DNA of 35,349 bases from Dinochytrium kinnereticum (lineage: Eukaryota > Chytridiomycota > Chytridiomycetes > Chytridiales > Chytridiaceae): the NCBI GenBank assembly GCA_027604005.1, contig JADGJT010000177.1, positions 5,838 through 41,186 of the forward strand, read 5' to 3'. Positions 21,362 to 35,133 of this stretch are shown in pieces. The position numbers and the translations under genes were made by a program. Positions within the stretch are counted from its first letter, which is position 1; every line of letters begins with the position of its first letter. The notes beneath the pieces are model-generated. The model saw only the letters and a list, made by a program, of their open reading frames with translations, was not told where the DNA came from and ran no database searches.

Positions 21362-22828
21362 ATGAGCCTCAAAATCATCCCTACTGCAGGTAAAGCCTCC
21401 TGCGGCGATGGTTTTATCCAAGGCCATCCAGGCCTCCGCTTCAAACCCGTCACCATATCAGGCACAATTCAACTTCTGTTCCCTACCAACCGAGTTCCTA
21501 AATTGCAAAGCCTGATCGTCCACTTTGACGGCAAGATGTCTTTCCCGTCCATCCCTGAACCGAATCCCATGACACCTGTGAAATCTGAGGGAAAGGAAAG
21601 GAAGGATAAGAACAGAGATGAAACGGATTCGTATGATCTTGTTTCGGAGAAGCGCGTGTTGATTGATCTGGCCGTGCCCGTGAAGGTCTCGGATATGCCA
21701 ACTGATCGACCCAACCATCCACTCCTCAAATCTTCGTCAAGCTTTCCATCTGACCCTTCATCATCCGCCAATCGATCTTCATCCATATCCATCTCATCAG
21801 TACCAGTGCTGCCAAAGGGCCAAGGAGTTGTTGAAGTCAAATTCCGATTCGATATGACATCAGATGAAGCCGCCGATCTGCCCCCCACGTCAACCATAGG
21901 CCTTCCCGAGGGTTCTTCGTCAAAAGAAGAGGCTGGAGTACAATACGAGCTTCGAGTAGTCGCGCGATTTGTCGGGACCTTTGAGAATAAGGAAGTTGAG
22001 GAGAAAGTCCCAATCGTCTGGCCCAAGTTCCATCCGGATGCCGTCGCTCGTGTTGTTGGAACCGGAGAGAGAAAGGTGAAAAGAATGGGGGTTTCTAATA
22101 AAGGATTTAAGTGGAGGTGGGAGATTATAAGCGGTGTTGGGGCGTTAGGGGATATGAGGCCGATTGCTTTGTTTATTGACTCCACATCTGGGGATGTGAA
22201 ACGAGGGCTGGCGACTGTTAGCGTGTTTTTGACAGAGACCAAGGAATGGACGCATATTAATCATAAAAAGGAACAGAGAGTGCAACTTGGAACATATCTC
22301 GAAGACCATATTGGGGAGTTTGACGATAAGACGGTAAGTATCTTTGAAAATAGCGGCAAAGCTCTAAGTTGAATCATTCCTATTTTTTTCTTTCAGGTCA
22401 CGTTTGCGCTTCCCTTATCCCTTCGTCTCCAACCCACTCTCGACTACGATCCTGTCAAAATAACCCACACACTCAGCGTCCATATTGAAGCCAATGCAAT
22501 GGGAACATCCGAAAAAATCCTTGACGTTCGTTCTGAAATACCCTACGCTATTGCAGGGTTTACACGTGACGATTGCGATGATTTGATATCGGAGGAAGGA
22601 AATATTCCTCTGGAGGTCTTGGCACAAATGCCGAGAGACTATATTGGGAAGAGACTTAATGACATGGAGTATATAAAGTTCTCAGCAGAGACACTTACAC
22701 GAATCGTAAAGGATAAGAGTGTGGAATCACCGGGTATTGTTGGGAATCCTAGGACGCCTTGGAGCACGTTCCAGAATGTAATGACTGCTCTGAAACGGAC
22801 GCGGAAGGCCAGTGTGAATGAGAACTAA
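21362..22828 (+). CDS. Arrestin-like (alpha-arrestin family) adaptor
   Basis: Two exons, 21362-22333 and 22397-22828, join across a 63-nt intron to give 467 aa. The N-terminus (SLKIIPTAGKASCGDGFIQG, then PGLRFKPVTISGTIQLLFP and SLIVHFDGKMSF) has the beta-strand pattern of the arrestin N domain. The second half (LDYDPVKITHTLSVHI and following) fits the arrestin C domain. A Ser-rich loop of about 40 residues lies between strands at about 120-150. Fungal alpha-arrestins bring a ubiquitin ligase to plasma-membrane transporters and so trigger endocytosis. No PPxY motif is visible here, so ligase recruitment by that route is not supported. Arrestins elsewhere also act in pH signalling. The start is the ATG at 21362; a non-coding first exon upstream is possible. 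Confidence 0.75.
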
Positions 22829-23282
22829 GTGACGGCATATTTTGAATGCTTCTAGATACCCTTTATTTCTGTGATTTTACCTTACACTTATATACCTCTT
22901 TAATCACGTTTTCCCTTCATACTTTGTGGGGATCTCCCAGTTGTATATCGATGCTATAATTGAGTTCATATTTAATTATTCTACTAAATATCTTACTACC
23001 TACGGAACAAAGTCCGCTTTGACCAGCTGCCCTGGAATTCAGGTATCCTGGAATTTATCAAGTGGTATTGCGTTGGAGGCTTTTTTCCTTGATGTCAAAT
23101 GTCAAAAGACCCCAATATTTTTTTCCAAGTCAGCAACTGAGACCACGGCTGTTGACAATTCCATCAAAGGCAACAGCCAGGGACCCATGCTGAGATGAGC
23201 CACCACACACACGGCCACGAGGTTGAGGCATCCAGAAGAAAAGTGGAAGCTAAACTGTGCAAACAATCCAAACATCTCTGCA
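22829..23282. other. Intergenic region, arrestin-like gene to LPMO gene
   Basis: This holds the 3' UTR of the arrestin-like gene and the promoter/5' UTR of the LPMO gene. A short open frame at about 22926-23198 has no recognisable product. No RNA gene or repeat was seen. Confidence 0.4.
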
Positions 23283-24105
23283 ATGATGCCCTCCATCACC
23301 CCCGCGTGCGCAAAAGCCTTCACACTGACAGTCCTCCTCGTTCTGAGCGTCTTCCTCCCAACCACTCACGCGCATGGTCGCATGACATACCCTCCTATCC
23401 GTCTCCTTGCAGGGGACTCAGGCAACGGTTTCACCTTTGCTCGCACCGCAAATGTTCAAGCATGCCAAGGCCTACCTCGAGGGTCATCTCAAGCCACCAT
23501 CACAAGCAACTCGTTTAATGTTCAGTACGTTCTAACCGCTCCACATAAAGGAGGATGCATCGTCTATATATCGACGAATGGTGGGAGCTCGTGGACTGAG
23601 ATAGGAAGGGATAATCGGTGTGGTTATGGAAGCGGGGGGTCTATTAGGGCCACGTTAAGACAGTCCGGAACCTACGATGCTATCATTCGGTGGTATTATG
23701 AGACAGACAACTTTACGGGCGAGAAATACAATAACTGGTGTGTTTACAGCTTTTAGCTCTCTGGTTGTTGCTTTTTTTTTAACGTGTCAATCCTCCATGC
23801 CTGCTTTCTCGATCTCGATTAGCGCGGACGTGAGGATAAACACTTCTGGTGGAGGCGGAGCTCCAGCACCTAGACCCTCACCTTCCCCATCACCTCGCCC
23901 GGCACCATCCCCGAGCCCCAGGCCCCGTCCCGCTCCCCAAACTCCCAACCAAGGCAGTGCCTGCAGAGACGGTCAATACAAGTGTGCATCTGCCAACGCG
24001 TATCAAATATGCCAGGCATCCCGGTGGTCGGTTTCGCTTGGTTGCGGGAACGGATTCAAGTGCAATGCCGCCAACCGTGCAACGCCTTGCGTTGTCGCTA
24101 AGTAA
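23283..24105 (+). CDS. Secreted copper-dependent LPMO-like protein with C-terminal CBM19-like chitin-binding module
   Basis: Exons 23283-23737 and 23823-24105 give 245 aa. The signal peptide ends ...PTTHA (residue 30), and the mature protein begins HGRMTYPP. An N-terminal histidine exposed by signal cleavage is half of the copper 'histidine brace' of lytic polysaccharide monooxygenases. H88 in TAPHKGGC is the likely second brace histidine. The strands CIVYISTNGGSSW and YDAIIRWYYETDN fit an LPMO beta-sandwich of the AA10/AA15/AA16 type. A Pro/Ser/Arg linker with repeated PSPSPRPAP follows. The last ~48 residues (GQYKCASANAYQICQ...GNGFKC...C) have the Cys-Gly-Tyr pattern of CBM19, a chitin binder found on fungal chitinases. 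The inferred role is oxidative chitin attack on its own wall or on arthropod/fungal material. The family within AA classes is uncertain. The splice join forms the cysteine before ADVRIN. Confidence 0.8.
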
Positions 24106-24731
24106 AAAGCTGGAGTAAAATAAGGTGTTGTAGATGAGAGTGTGGTTGTCCCTTTAGTACAAGCAAACGTCTGGGAATACATATTTCTTTTGTTTTTAGT
24201 TTATGGTTAGGATATGCATATCAATAAAAACATAGTCATGAATAGCGGAGTACATATGATGCTAAGGATAAATGCATAATTATAGTAGCTATCTACCACA
24301 AGATTCTTGCAGACAACTGAAGACCAGGACGCGGTCATACTGGTGGTAATTGTGGAAAGTCGTAGTTCCTGGTATCCATCTTTCTTCATCATTTTGTTTT
24401 TGTTACGGCCGCTGTATTATCTATTGAAGTTAATGATGTGAATCCAGTTTTCGCGTTCTATTATTAGATGGGTTAAAGTTAGCCTCGTTGGTTTCCGTGG
24501 AATATTTGGCTTGTTTGAGTCAAATCATGGAGAAAACCAGTGTTGCAGCAACTGAAGTCATATTAGCAACGTTGCAGGGTATCAACCTTGGCCCCGTCAA
24601 GGCGACGCCTCTGTCTTCTCATATTTACCATATAATACGTATCACCTAACCCATGGCTCGCTTCCATGGTATCAACAACCACTTGAAAAAGAACGCCTTC
24701 ACCTCTGCAAACATTTTTCGTGAAATTCATT
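24106..24731. other. Intergenic region, LPMO gene to TAP-like hydrolase gene
   Basis: This holds the 3' UTR of the LPMO gene and the promoter of the hydrolase. It is AT-rich and has no recognised gene. Confidence 0.4.
24223..24228 (+). terminator. Candidate poly(A) signal, LPMO gene
   Basis: AATAAA occurs 118 bp after the stop at 24105 on the coding strand. Confidence 0.35.
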
Positions 24732-26983
24732 ATGGAAGACACAAAGCCCAAACACTGCGACGTCTCCGTCGCGGAGACGCCCTGCATCTGCCGTTCAGGC
24801 CCCTCACATGTTTACAGGGTGACGGGATCTGAGCGACGAACCAGAGTTGTTTATGCTGGTCTCCTCATCGTTGGGCTTATGGCTTGCCTTGGATTAAAGT
24901 TTCATGGACTGTCGGACGGCTTGAAAAAAGAGGGTATGCTTTCTCACACGGGAACCAGCCGCGGAGAGAAGGGTGATGATTCGCCATTTAAGGTGAAGCT
25001 TCATTTTATGTTTTTCACATTGCTTACGAATGTGATGTTTGCAGTGGGAGCCTTGCACTGGACGGGACCCCTCGTTCGAGTTTGACTGCGGAACACTGAT
25101 GGTTCCCCTCAACCATCTCGATAAAAATGACACACGCCTCATTCCTATTGGAGTAGTGAGGTATCGCGCGCAGCAGCAGCCTTCCCTTGGCTCCATCCTC
25201 TTCAACCCAGGTAATAATAAAACCCTCGCCTTTATTTTTCTTGTCATCTTATACCCCTTTAAAAATGTAGGTGGACCTGGTGGATCCGGTGTGGCCTTAG
25301 TTAAGGGCGCTGGACCAATGCTTGCACGTCTCACAGGCTCCCGTCACGATGTCATCGGCTTCGATCCCCGCGGAATCGGATCATCTTCCCCAGTTATCTG
25401 CCACGCCAGAGCCGCCGAGCATGTAGCATATGATAGAGACAGCGCGAGGTTCAATGCGCCGGGAAGCTTGGGCTCGAAGACTAGCTTGAAGGAGTTTGCG
25501 GCGAGGAGAAACGTTTACGCTGCTGGGTGCAGGAAGCACAGTGGAGAATTTTCAAACTATATTTCGACGGCTTTCACGGCGAGGGATATGGATTTGATTC
25601 GTGAATCGCTTGGGGAGGAGCTGATGAACTATTGGGGCTTTTCCTATGGAACGTTAGTTCGGAAGTTTCATATTTTAATTTGTTTATTCTTTTGTTTTGG
25701 GACTTAAACATTTATGCCCCTCTTTGAACAACAACAGTTTCCTCGGCATCACTTACGCCAATATGTTCCCAGACCGCGTCGGTCGTTACATCATCGATGG
25801 CGTTACCGACCCAACAACCTTTGCCGGCAACTTCCTCGATTGGTCTCGCGGGTCCCTCCTTCACGCCGATGCCGTCCTAGACGCTTTCGGTCACGAATGT
25901 GAACTTGCCGGAGGCGACCGTTGCCCCCTTGCCACTCTTGCTAATTCCACCGCCTTTAGAACCAAATACAACCTCATTGCTTCGTCCACAACCCCAGCTG
26001 TTACCGCTCTGCTGAAGGCGTTTTTGCATGAACTTGCAGAGGCACCCCTTCCGGCTCCCAATGCCGTCGTGCCGGACGTTTTAACGGCTAGCTTTGCCGG
26101 ATCCATTTTGTTCCAGGCCACTTACTCGCCGATGGGATGGCCGGTTGTTGCGGACGTTTTTGCACAGGTACTAGAGTCGGGTGACCCGGCGCCTTTATTG
26201 GATATGGTCATGAGTAGTGATGACTCGACTTTGTTTTGCCCATTGACCGATGATTCTGGGTCCAACGGGTTCCCTGCTGTTAAGTGTAATGATGGGGACG
26301 GCGATGATGTTTTGTCTCTGGAGGCTTGGGAGGAGACTGCTAAGGAGGTTGGCGAAATTTCGACTTTAGCGGGCAGGGAGTGGACGTATATGGGGCTGGT
26401 TTGTAAGTATTGGGGTGTGAAAGCTGCTGAAAGGTATGCTGGACCATGGGGAAATAAAATGAAGAATAAGGTTTGTTCCTTTATTTTCACGGTTACTTGT
26501 TTGTTTGTTTTTTTAATCCTCTGGACCTTGGTCGCGCTTTATTCTCTTTATGTAAATTTGTTTTATTTTTTGGGCATTCTAACCAAACCATCCCATCACT
26601 TTTCCCGCCAAAAAAATAAAACAAAAAACAATCAGATTGTTATTATTGGCAACACCCTCGACCCCGTCACCCCTATCGAATCGGCACGCAAAGTCTCCAA
26701 ATTCCTTGGCCCAGAAAGCAGCGTTCTTATCACCCAAGAGGGTCTTGGTCACTGTTCCCTCAATCATCCGAGTCTCTGCACTTTGTCTCATATTGAGAAG
26801 TTGTTTTTAACTGGTGAAGCTCCTGATGAAGGGGTTCGATGCGTGTCGGACTATGTACTGTTCCCACCAACTGGGGTCTTGGGTGGAGACGGGTTTACAG
26901 GGAATATGGGAAGGAAGTTTAGGGATGCTCACGCGGTTGCGAAGGAAATACATCGGGCATTTAAAGGAAGTCTGGGACTTTAG
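24732..26983 (+). CDS. Membrane-anchored alpha/beta hydrolase, TAP-like serine peptidase
   Basis: Five exons, 24732-24992, 25045-25210, 25271-25652, 25738-26470 and 26636-26983, give 629 aa. An ~35-residue cytosolic N-terminus precedes one membrane segment (about residues 39-56), a type II anchor. The catalytic region has WEPC...FDCGTLMVPLN, NPGGPGGSG (oxyanion-loop signature), GFDPRGIGSSSP and the nucleophile elbow GFSYG (S267). Asp523 in GNTLDPVTP and His553 in GLGHCSL complete the triad. The C-terminal part corresponds to the TAP-like domain of tripeptidyl aminopeptidases of bacterial and fungal type. A role in trimming peptides outside the cell or in the secretory lumen is inferred. The last intron (26471-26635) is 165 nt, a multiple of three, and contains no stop, so unspliced mRNA would also be translatable. 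A decayed copy of exon 4 sequence lies ~300 bp downstream. Confidence 0.85.
24761..24779 (+). other. Perfect short inverted repeat in hydrolase exon 1
   Basis: Two 8-nt arms (cgtctccg and cggagacg) flank a 3-nt loop, 29 bases after the start codon. It lies within coding sequence and could fold in the mRNA near the start, but it may be chance. Confidence 0.3.
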
Positions 26984-27118
26984 AGGGATGGCTTATCTTT
27001 TGTTAAAAGTTGACTCTGGGTCATATTCCCTGATCGGGGTCTTAGGCTGAATGGTGTGGGGAGAATTTGAGGTATTTTTGGAATGATCTTGCTTCATCGT
27101 TGTTGTTTTATTTGGCTG

Positions 27119-27124
27119 AATAAA
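27119..27124 (+). terminator. Candidate poly(A) signal, TAP-like hydrolase gene
   Basis: AATAAA lies 136 bp after the stop at 26983 on the coding strand. Confidence 0.35.
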
Positions 27125-27249
27125 TACAATTAAGTACACTGCTCATCTCTCTTAATGATCCTTTTATTCCCTTGAATATGATCACGTCGGCGTATCGATT
27201 TATACTTGTAGTATTTCGTCAGCCTATTACTAGTGAAATCACAGCTTCA

Positions 27250-27580
27250 AGTACAAATATCCTCATGACTTGGTCGACGGCGTCGGCTGGTACCGTTCTG
27301 ACCAAAAGCTTGTCTAACTGACCTCACTGAATCACCCTTTCCGGCTTCCAATGCCGTTGTCCCGGACGTTCTGATGGTGAATGCCGCTGCTGATCATTTA
27401 ATCTTTTCCCGTTTACTTACGGACCCAATGGCCACTTATTCTGGGGGCCTTTGATCCGGCGCCTTTGTTGGACTTGGTCTTGGGGCGTGATGACTGGACT
27501 TCAGTTGGGCCACGGACAGATGATTCTGGATTCAGTGGGTTCCCTGCGGTTTGGCGGGGAAGGCAAAGATGTTTTGTGAT
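27250..27580 (+). pseudogene. Decayed partial duplicate of the TAP-like hydrolase (exon 4 fragment)
   Basis: Several stretches match the parent at about 25965-26315 in the same order: ccggcttccaatgccgttgt against ccggctcccaatgccgtcgt, gccacttattc against gccacttactc, ccggcgcctttgttgga against ccggcgcctttattgga, and tgattctggattcagtgggt against tgattctgggtccaacgggt, followed by gttccctgc in both. The copy has in-frame stops (27318-27330 region) and a deletion of roughly 50 nt in the middle, so it cannot encode the enzyme. The left boundary is vague. It probably derives from an old tandem duplication, most of which has been lost. Confidence 0.8.
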
Positions 27581-27904
27581 TTGATTTTAGTTTCTTCCTG
27601 GAGCATTCATATAGCAACTAATCACATCTATCGCGTACCGCGTCCCTGTAAATGTCATTATTTTACACCTCACAAACCCACGCAAGGTCTGGTCTACAGC
27701 AGCACAATGCCGCGTCCGGCATCCAATGGCGCTCCACATCAATGACATGGCGGAAGTGACGGCGTGGCTGTGAATTGAAAATTTGCGCGTACCTTCCATC
27801 GCTGCTTCTCAAGACCGACTTTCGACGGCAGCTGCGACTGAGGCTTGGATGGCGGGAGACTTTCTGGACTGAAGGCTGCCTGGTCTGTGATTGTGTGGTT
27901 GGTG

Positions 27905-27912
27905 TATAAAAG
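27905..27912 (+). promoter_or_regulatory. TATA-box-like element upstream of amidotransferase gene
   Basis: TATAAAAG is a canonical TATA sequence, 541 bp before the ATG at 28453. It would imply a long leader of about 500 nt. It could serve another transcript. Confidence 0.35.
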
Positions 27913-28452
27913 GGGGTGAAGTTTGGAAGGGAATTGGTAAGAGTTCATTCCCATCCAGCCAGTAGCCTTTTTTTATACCTTCTCAGCGTGTCAGACGTTG
28001 ATTATTGTAATTCACCGCTGCATCGGCCCCGTCCTGTCATAAACACAGTGAGTTTGGCATTCCTTACTTTCACAACAGTCGTCCACTGAAGGATGGATGA
28101 GCGGGGGAAGAGTTCCATGGATGCAATGATGTACAGTCGCGTACGCAGATTCTCATTCGCTCCGTATATGCGTACGCGTGGGATGCCTGCGGGTATCGAG
28201 CGCTTTCCATCGCGTCGTCTGTCGCATCGTTGGCCCCTGTCCTCAGTACAAGCACAAGTGTCAGACTCAGAACAATCCCTCATCACAAAATTTTTCAATT
28301 CAGCCTCTCGCAGCTTGAACAAAGACCCGCGAAAGAAGGGAGCAACTTGCCGGATCACCACCCCCTCAACCCATACCCTCAGCAGCAGAAGCAGCAGCAG
28401 CGCACGCACCACCACTCACCCGCACCCAACACATCACAACTCGCTAGGAACC
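27913..28452 (+). other. Probable 5' leader of the amidotransferase gene with in-frame upstream ATGs
   Basis: No independent gene is recognised here. From the ATG at 28093 the frame stays open for 120 codons and runs directly into the amidotransferase start. The final 100 bp are rich in CAC, CAG and CCA triplets, as is common for 5' UTRs. Translation of the extension would bury the catalytic cysteine, so I treat it as leader. Confidence 0.45.
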
Positions 28453-31482
<3,030 letters not shown>

Positions 31483-32001
31483 AGCAATGAAGTATGTGAT
31501 AGAATAGAGTTTCACTGTCGGCATCACCCTCTTTCTCCCTCTCTCTATACCTTGTTTTTTTCCCCCTTAACATCGTATTTTTCACATGTTGAAGTCCAAG
31601 CACCTTCCCTCTCCACTTTCCCCACCCGTCTCGCTATTATTCTTATCATTATACAGTCATCATATTCTCTGCCTTAGTTGCTCCTGGATGGTATGTTGCG
31701 ATGGTGTGTTCTCTTTTAGTTTGGCGGCTTTTGCTGCTGATTCTTTCTGTTCACTCAATAAATTAGTCTGGAAAGTGTGTGTTTTAGCGCGTGATATCGC
31801 TTGTGGACGTGTTGTCTGCAGGCGGACGAGCTGCTCAAAGCAGCCAGTTGGTGAGGCCGTCCTTCGGCATAACTCTCTCCGGGGGCATTCAGCCGAAGCA
31901 AAAGGGGTGAAAGTCACACTCAGCCAAACGTGACTCTGCATCGCTTGACCGTTGCCCGTCGTGATCCTGACCGATACTCCTCTGCTCACGACCGAACAAC
32001 G
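31483..32001. other. Intergenic region, amidotransferase to acyl-CoA dehydrogenase
   Basis: This holds the 3' UTR of the amidotransferase and the promoter of the next gene. A C/T-rich tract spans roughly 31525-31635. An AATAAA at 31757-31762 is a possible distal poly(A) signal, 275 bp after the stop. No coding sequence was recognised. Confidence 0.4.
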
Positions 32002-33683
32002 ATGGCCGCCGCTGATGTCTCGACGTTCTTCAGTCTCTCGCCTCGGGTGCAGAAGCTGAAGCAGACGCTTCATGATTTTGTTGAGGTCAGGGGTCTCGTC
32101 CATCAGTGCTTTGTCCAGAGGGTTTTGTTTTCAAGTCTTCCGATTCTAACCCTTTCTTACCTTCAGTTCGAATGTATCCCTGCTGAAGAGACCTTCCACA
32201 AGCAGATGGGAAAGGTCGGAACCGAGGACCGATGGAAGGTAAGCAAGCTCACCCCCCCACGCACACACAAACTCCCCATCCAAACACGCAAAAACCATCA
32301 TAGCAAGGTCCTAACGCAACCCGCATCCCGATTCCAGGTCGTCCCCCCCATCATCGAGCACCTCAAAACCCGAGCAAAGTCTCTGGGCCTCTGGAACATC
32401 TGGCTCCCAAACTACTACGAAAAATCGCCTGGCCTGACCAACCTTGAATACGCCGTCCTCTGCGAGATCCTCGGCCGGTCCCACCTCGCCGCAGAGGCCA
32501 CCAACAGTTCCGCACCAGACACAGGGAACATGGAAGTGTTTGCAAAGTACGGGACGGAGGCCCAAAAACGGCGATGGCTTGACCCGCTGTTGGAGGGTCG
32601 GATTCGGTCGGCGTTTGCGATGACGGAACCGGCTGTGGCGTCTTCGGATGCGACTAATATTTCATTGTCGATCACCAAGACGGCGGATGGAAAGCATTAT
32701 ATTGTTGATGGGAGGAAATGGTGGATTTCTGGGGCGGGTGATCCGAGGTGTAAGGTTTATCTTGTGATGGGGAAGTCGGATCCAAAGGCAAAGACGCATC
32801 AGCAGCAGAGTGTTATCATTGTGCCGGCGGATGCTCCTGGTGTAAAGGTTATTAGACCCATGATGGTGTTTGGGTATGATGACGCGCCGCATGGGCACTG
32901 TGAGATTCTTTTCGAGCAGGTCAAGGTGCCTGCCGAGAACATGGTCTTGGGTGAGGGTCGTGGGTTTGAGATCATTCAAGGGAGGTTGGGGCCAGGTATA
33001 CTCACTTCTTCCTCTTTTTAAAAATGACGAAGAACTCAACCTCAACATTTCCTCCAAAAAAGGCCGCATCCATCACTGCATGCGAACAATTGGCGTCGCC
33101 GAACGCGCACTCGAATTCCACCTCACCCGCGTCACAGACCCCTCCCGAAAAACCTTCAACAAGCTCATCGCGCAGCACGGTTCAACCATGGACGCGATCG
33201 CATTCTCCCGTGCCGAGATTGATCAGGCCAGGCTTCTTGTCCTCCGTGCAGCGGATACCATTGACAAGCACGGAGCCAAGAAGGCCATGAATGAGATTGG
33301 TCTTTCCAAGGTCGTTGTGCCGGCTATGTGCTTGAGAGTCATCGATAGGGCTATTCAGGCTCATGGTGCTGCTGGTGTTTGCCAGGATTTCCCGTTGGCT
33401 TATTTGTATGCCAGTATGAGGACTTTGAGGATTGCTGATGGTTTGTGTTTTTTTTGTCGTCTACCCCCCCCCCTCCTTTTCTATTTATTTGAATACTGCG
33501 GGATTAACCCCGCCCTCCGTGTTTTTATATGCACTGTTAATTAACACTTTTGTGTAATTTATAGGTCCGGATGAGGTTCACAACATGCAGATTGCCAAAA
33601 ACGAGCTTCGAAAGGCCGACGCCGTCCGTCAGCACCACGCTAAGCAAGAAGAGATTGCTGGCAAGCTTGCAGCAAAGCTCTGA
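32002..33683 (+). CDS. Acyl-CoA dehydrogenase, ACAD10/11-like, with C-terminal peroxisomal signal
   Basis: Five exons, 32002-32085, 32167-32238, 32338-32995, 33063-33440 and 33565-33683, give 436 aa. It is a flavoenzyme that oxidises acyl-CoA to trans-2-enoyl-CoA. The N-terminal helical part is followed by [16 protein letters not shown] and [10 protein letters not shown] (FAD- and substrate-binding strands), then the C-terminal helical domain with [32 protein letters not shown] and [15 protein letters not shown]. The last two are characteristic of the ACAD10/11 branch. There is no N-terminal kinase-like (APH) or HAD domain as in animal ACAD10/11, which is usual for stand-alone fungal homologues. 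The last three residues, AKL, form a type 1 peroxisomal targeting signal, and there is no mitochondrial-type presequence. Peroxisomal beta-oxidation or branched/4-hydroxy acyl-CoA handling is inferred. Start ATG has a good context. Confidence 0.92.
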
Positions 33684-34175
33684 TCTTTTGCTGTGCCCAA
33701 GTGTTCTTTTGATTGTATATGACACGAGTCGGGCTTTTCTTTGTGTCCCTCATTCTTTTGTTTTGTTTTTGTATGTGTTTTGGGCAGCGTCCCTCCCACC
33801 TTGCTCTTTCCACCTCAGAGTCATTCAGCATTCAAGCTAATAAAGTGTCTGAGCGAACTTGGCTTTTGTTTTTGTTTTTAGTTAATGCTTGAGTGGTTTC
33901 CTCTCCTCTCAACCACAATCCAGTGTATCGCTTAACTCAAAAACTAAAGATAAAGGTCTTTCAGTGGCGTGGCGAACGTGGGGTCAATAATGGGTGGATG
34001 GAACATGCTTGGCATGGAGCTTGCGAAAAATCAGTGCGAATTTTGGGTCCCATGAATCCAGACAAGATAAAAGCGACACGTTCACCTCCAAACTCATCTC
34101 CATCAACAAACAGCATCTCTCAGAACCACAGAGCACCTTTCAATTAGCTTCTCACCAATCACCAAAAAAAAAGCA
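33684..34175. other. Intergenic region, acyl-CoA dehydrogenase to last gene
   Basis: This holds the 3' UTR of the dehydrogenase and the promoter/5' UTR of the next gene. The final 60 bp before 34176 are A/C-rich like a leader. No gene or RNA was recognised. Confidence 0.4.
33839..33844 (+). terminator. Candidate poly(A) signal, acyl-CoA dehydrogenase gene
   Basis: AATAAA occurs 156 bp after the stop at 33683 on the coding strand. Confidence 0.4.
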
Positions 34176-35133
34176 ATGGTCAGCGACGCGTCCACCTCCA
34201 CTGCAGCAGGAAAATGGTGTATCGGTCTGGTAGAAGACTCTGACCAAGACTCCGTCTCCTCCGCCTCCTCCGCCTCCTCTGACAGCGACATCGACGACGC
34301 TCACTTTCCCACCCACGGATCGCACCATCCCAAAAACAAACCTGTCCGTTTCATATTCAAGTTAGGGGGGTTCAATTATGAGTGGCCTAAGCGTGAACCA
34401 GGGTTTAGGCAGAAGAGGGAGGAGAAGGTTGAGAGCTTTGATGGGCTTGTTGCAAGGATTAGAGGTTTGGTGGAGGAGAACAAAGGGTTGAGTGAAGAGG
34501 TTCGTGGCGCGTTGGATTTGGTGGGTGTTTTCTTTTTTTGATTGTTTGTTTGAATGATAGTGGTTCAACTAACTAATACGATTGCTTTAATTAATGTAGA
34601 GGATCCGCAAACGCCTTACAAAGGAGGTGAACAGGATTGAACGCGATATCGGCAGATTCAATGAGGGTATCCCTCTCGACACCGGCAACGGCGCGTCCGA
34701 AAAACACCCATTTATCTTCACCTCGCATCCCCCGATCCCCATCCATCCCCCTCACTTTCCCCACCCACCACACCCAAGCCATCCTCCTCACTACACAACC
34801 CACATGCCGTCCCCTCCGCCCCCACCTCACCCCGTCCATCCTCCTTACCCAACCCACATGCCGCCCCCTCCTCATTCAACCGGGCCAACCCCCTCCAACA
34901 GCTCCCACCGAAAAAACATGGAGACCCACGCGCGCAAGATGCAAAAGCATCAACAGAAGATGGAGAAATACCAGACCAAGATGCGAAAGCTTGGCGAGGT
35001 GATGGCGTTGCACGCGTTTTCAGCTGGTGCACAGCCGAGCGATGGTGCAACTGGGAACTGGTATTTTGTGCCTGCAGAGGCTGATGGGAAGGTTGGTGAT
35101 GATAAGAGGCGGGAGGAGGGTGGGAACGAGTGA
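34176..35133 (+). CDS. Coiled-coil protein with His/Pro-rich segment, unknown function
   Basis: Exons 34176-34520 and 34600-35133 join across a 79-nt intron to give 292 aa. The N-terminus is Ser/Asp-rich (about residues 20-42) and likely a CK2-type phosphorylation zone. Residues about 75-140 are charged and heptad-like (EKVESFDGL...RIRKRLTKEVNRIERDI) and should form a coiled coil. A Pro/His-rich segment (about 155-215) with repeated HPPH, PHP and THMP units follows. A second short Lys/Gln/Met-rich helix (KMQKHQQKMEKYQTKM) comes next. No signal peptide or membrane segment is seen. I do not recognise a family; the two helices with a proline spacer suggest a scaffold. The ATG at 34176 is the first start in frame. 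Confidence 0.72.

Noticed and set aside
22926..23198. 90-codon open frame upstream of the LPMO gene
   Set aside because: Composition looks non-coding, there is no ATG start, and it lies in the leader/promoter of the LPMO gene.
26984..27050. Overlapping frame at the end of the hydrolase gene continuing past its stop
   Set aside because: It is a different frame from the catalytic C-terminal exon, and the exon 5 frame ends normally at 26983 after a complete TAP-like domain.
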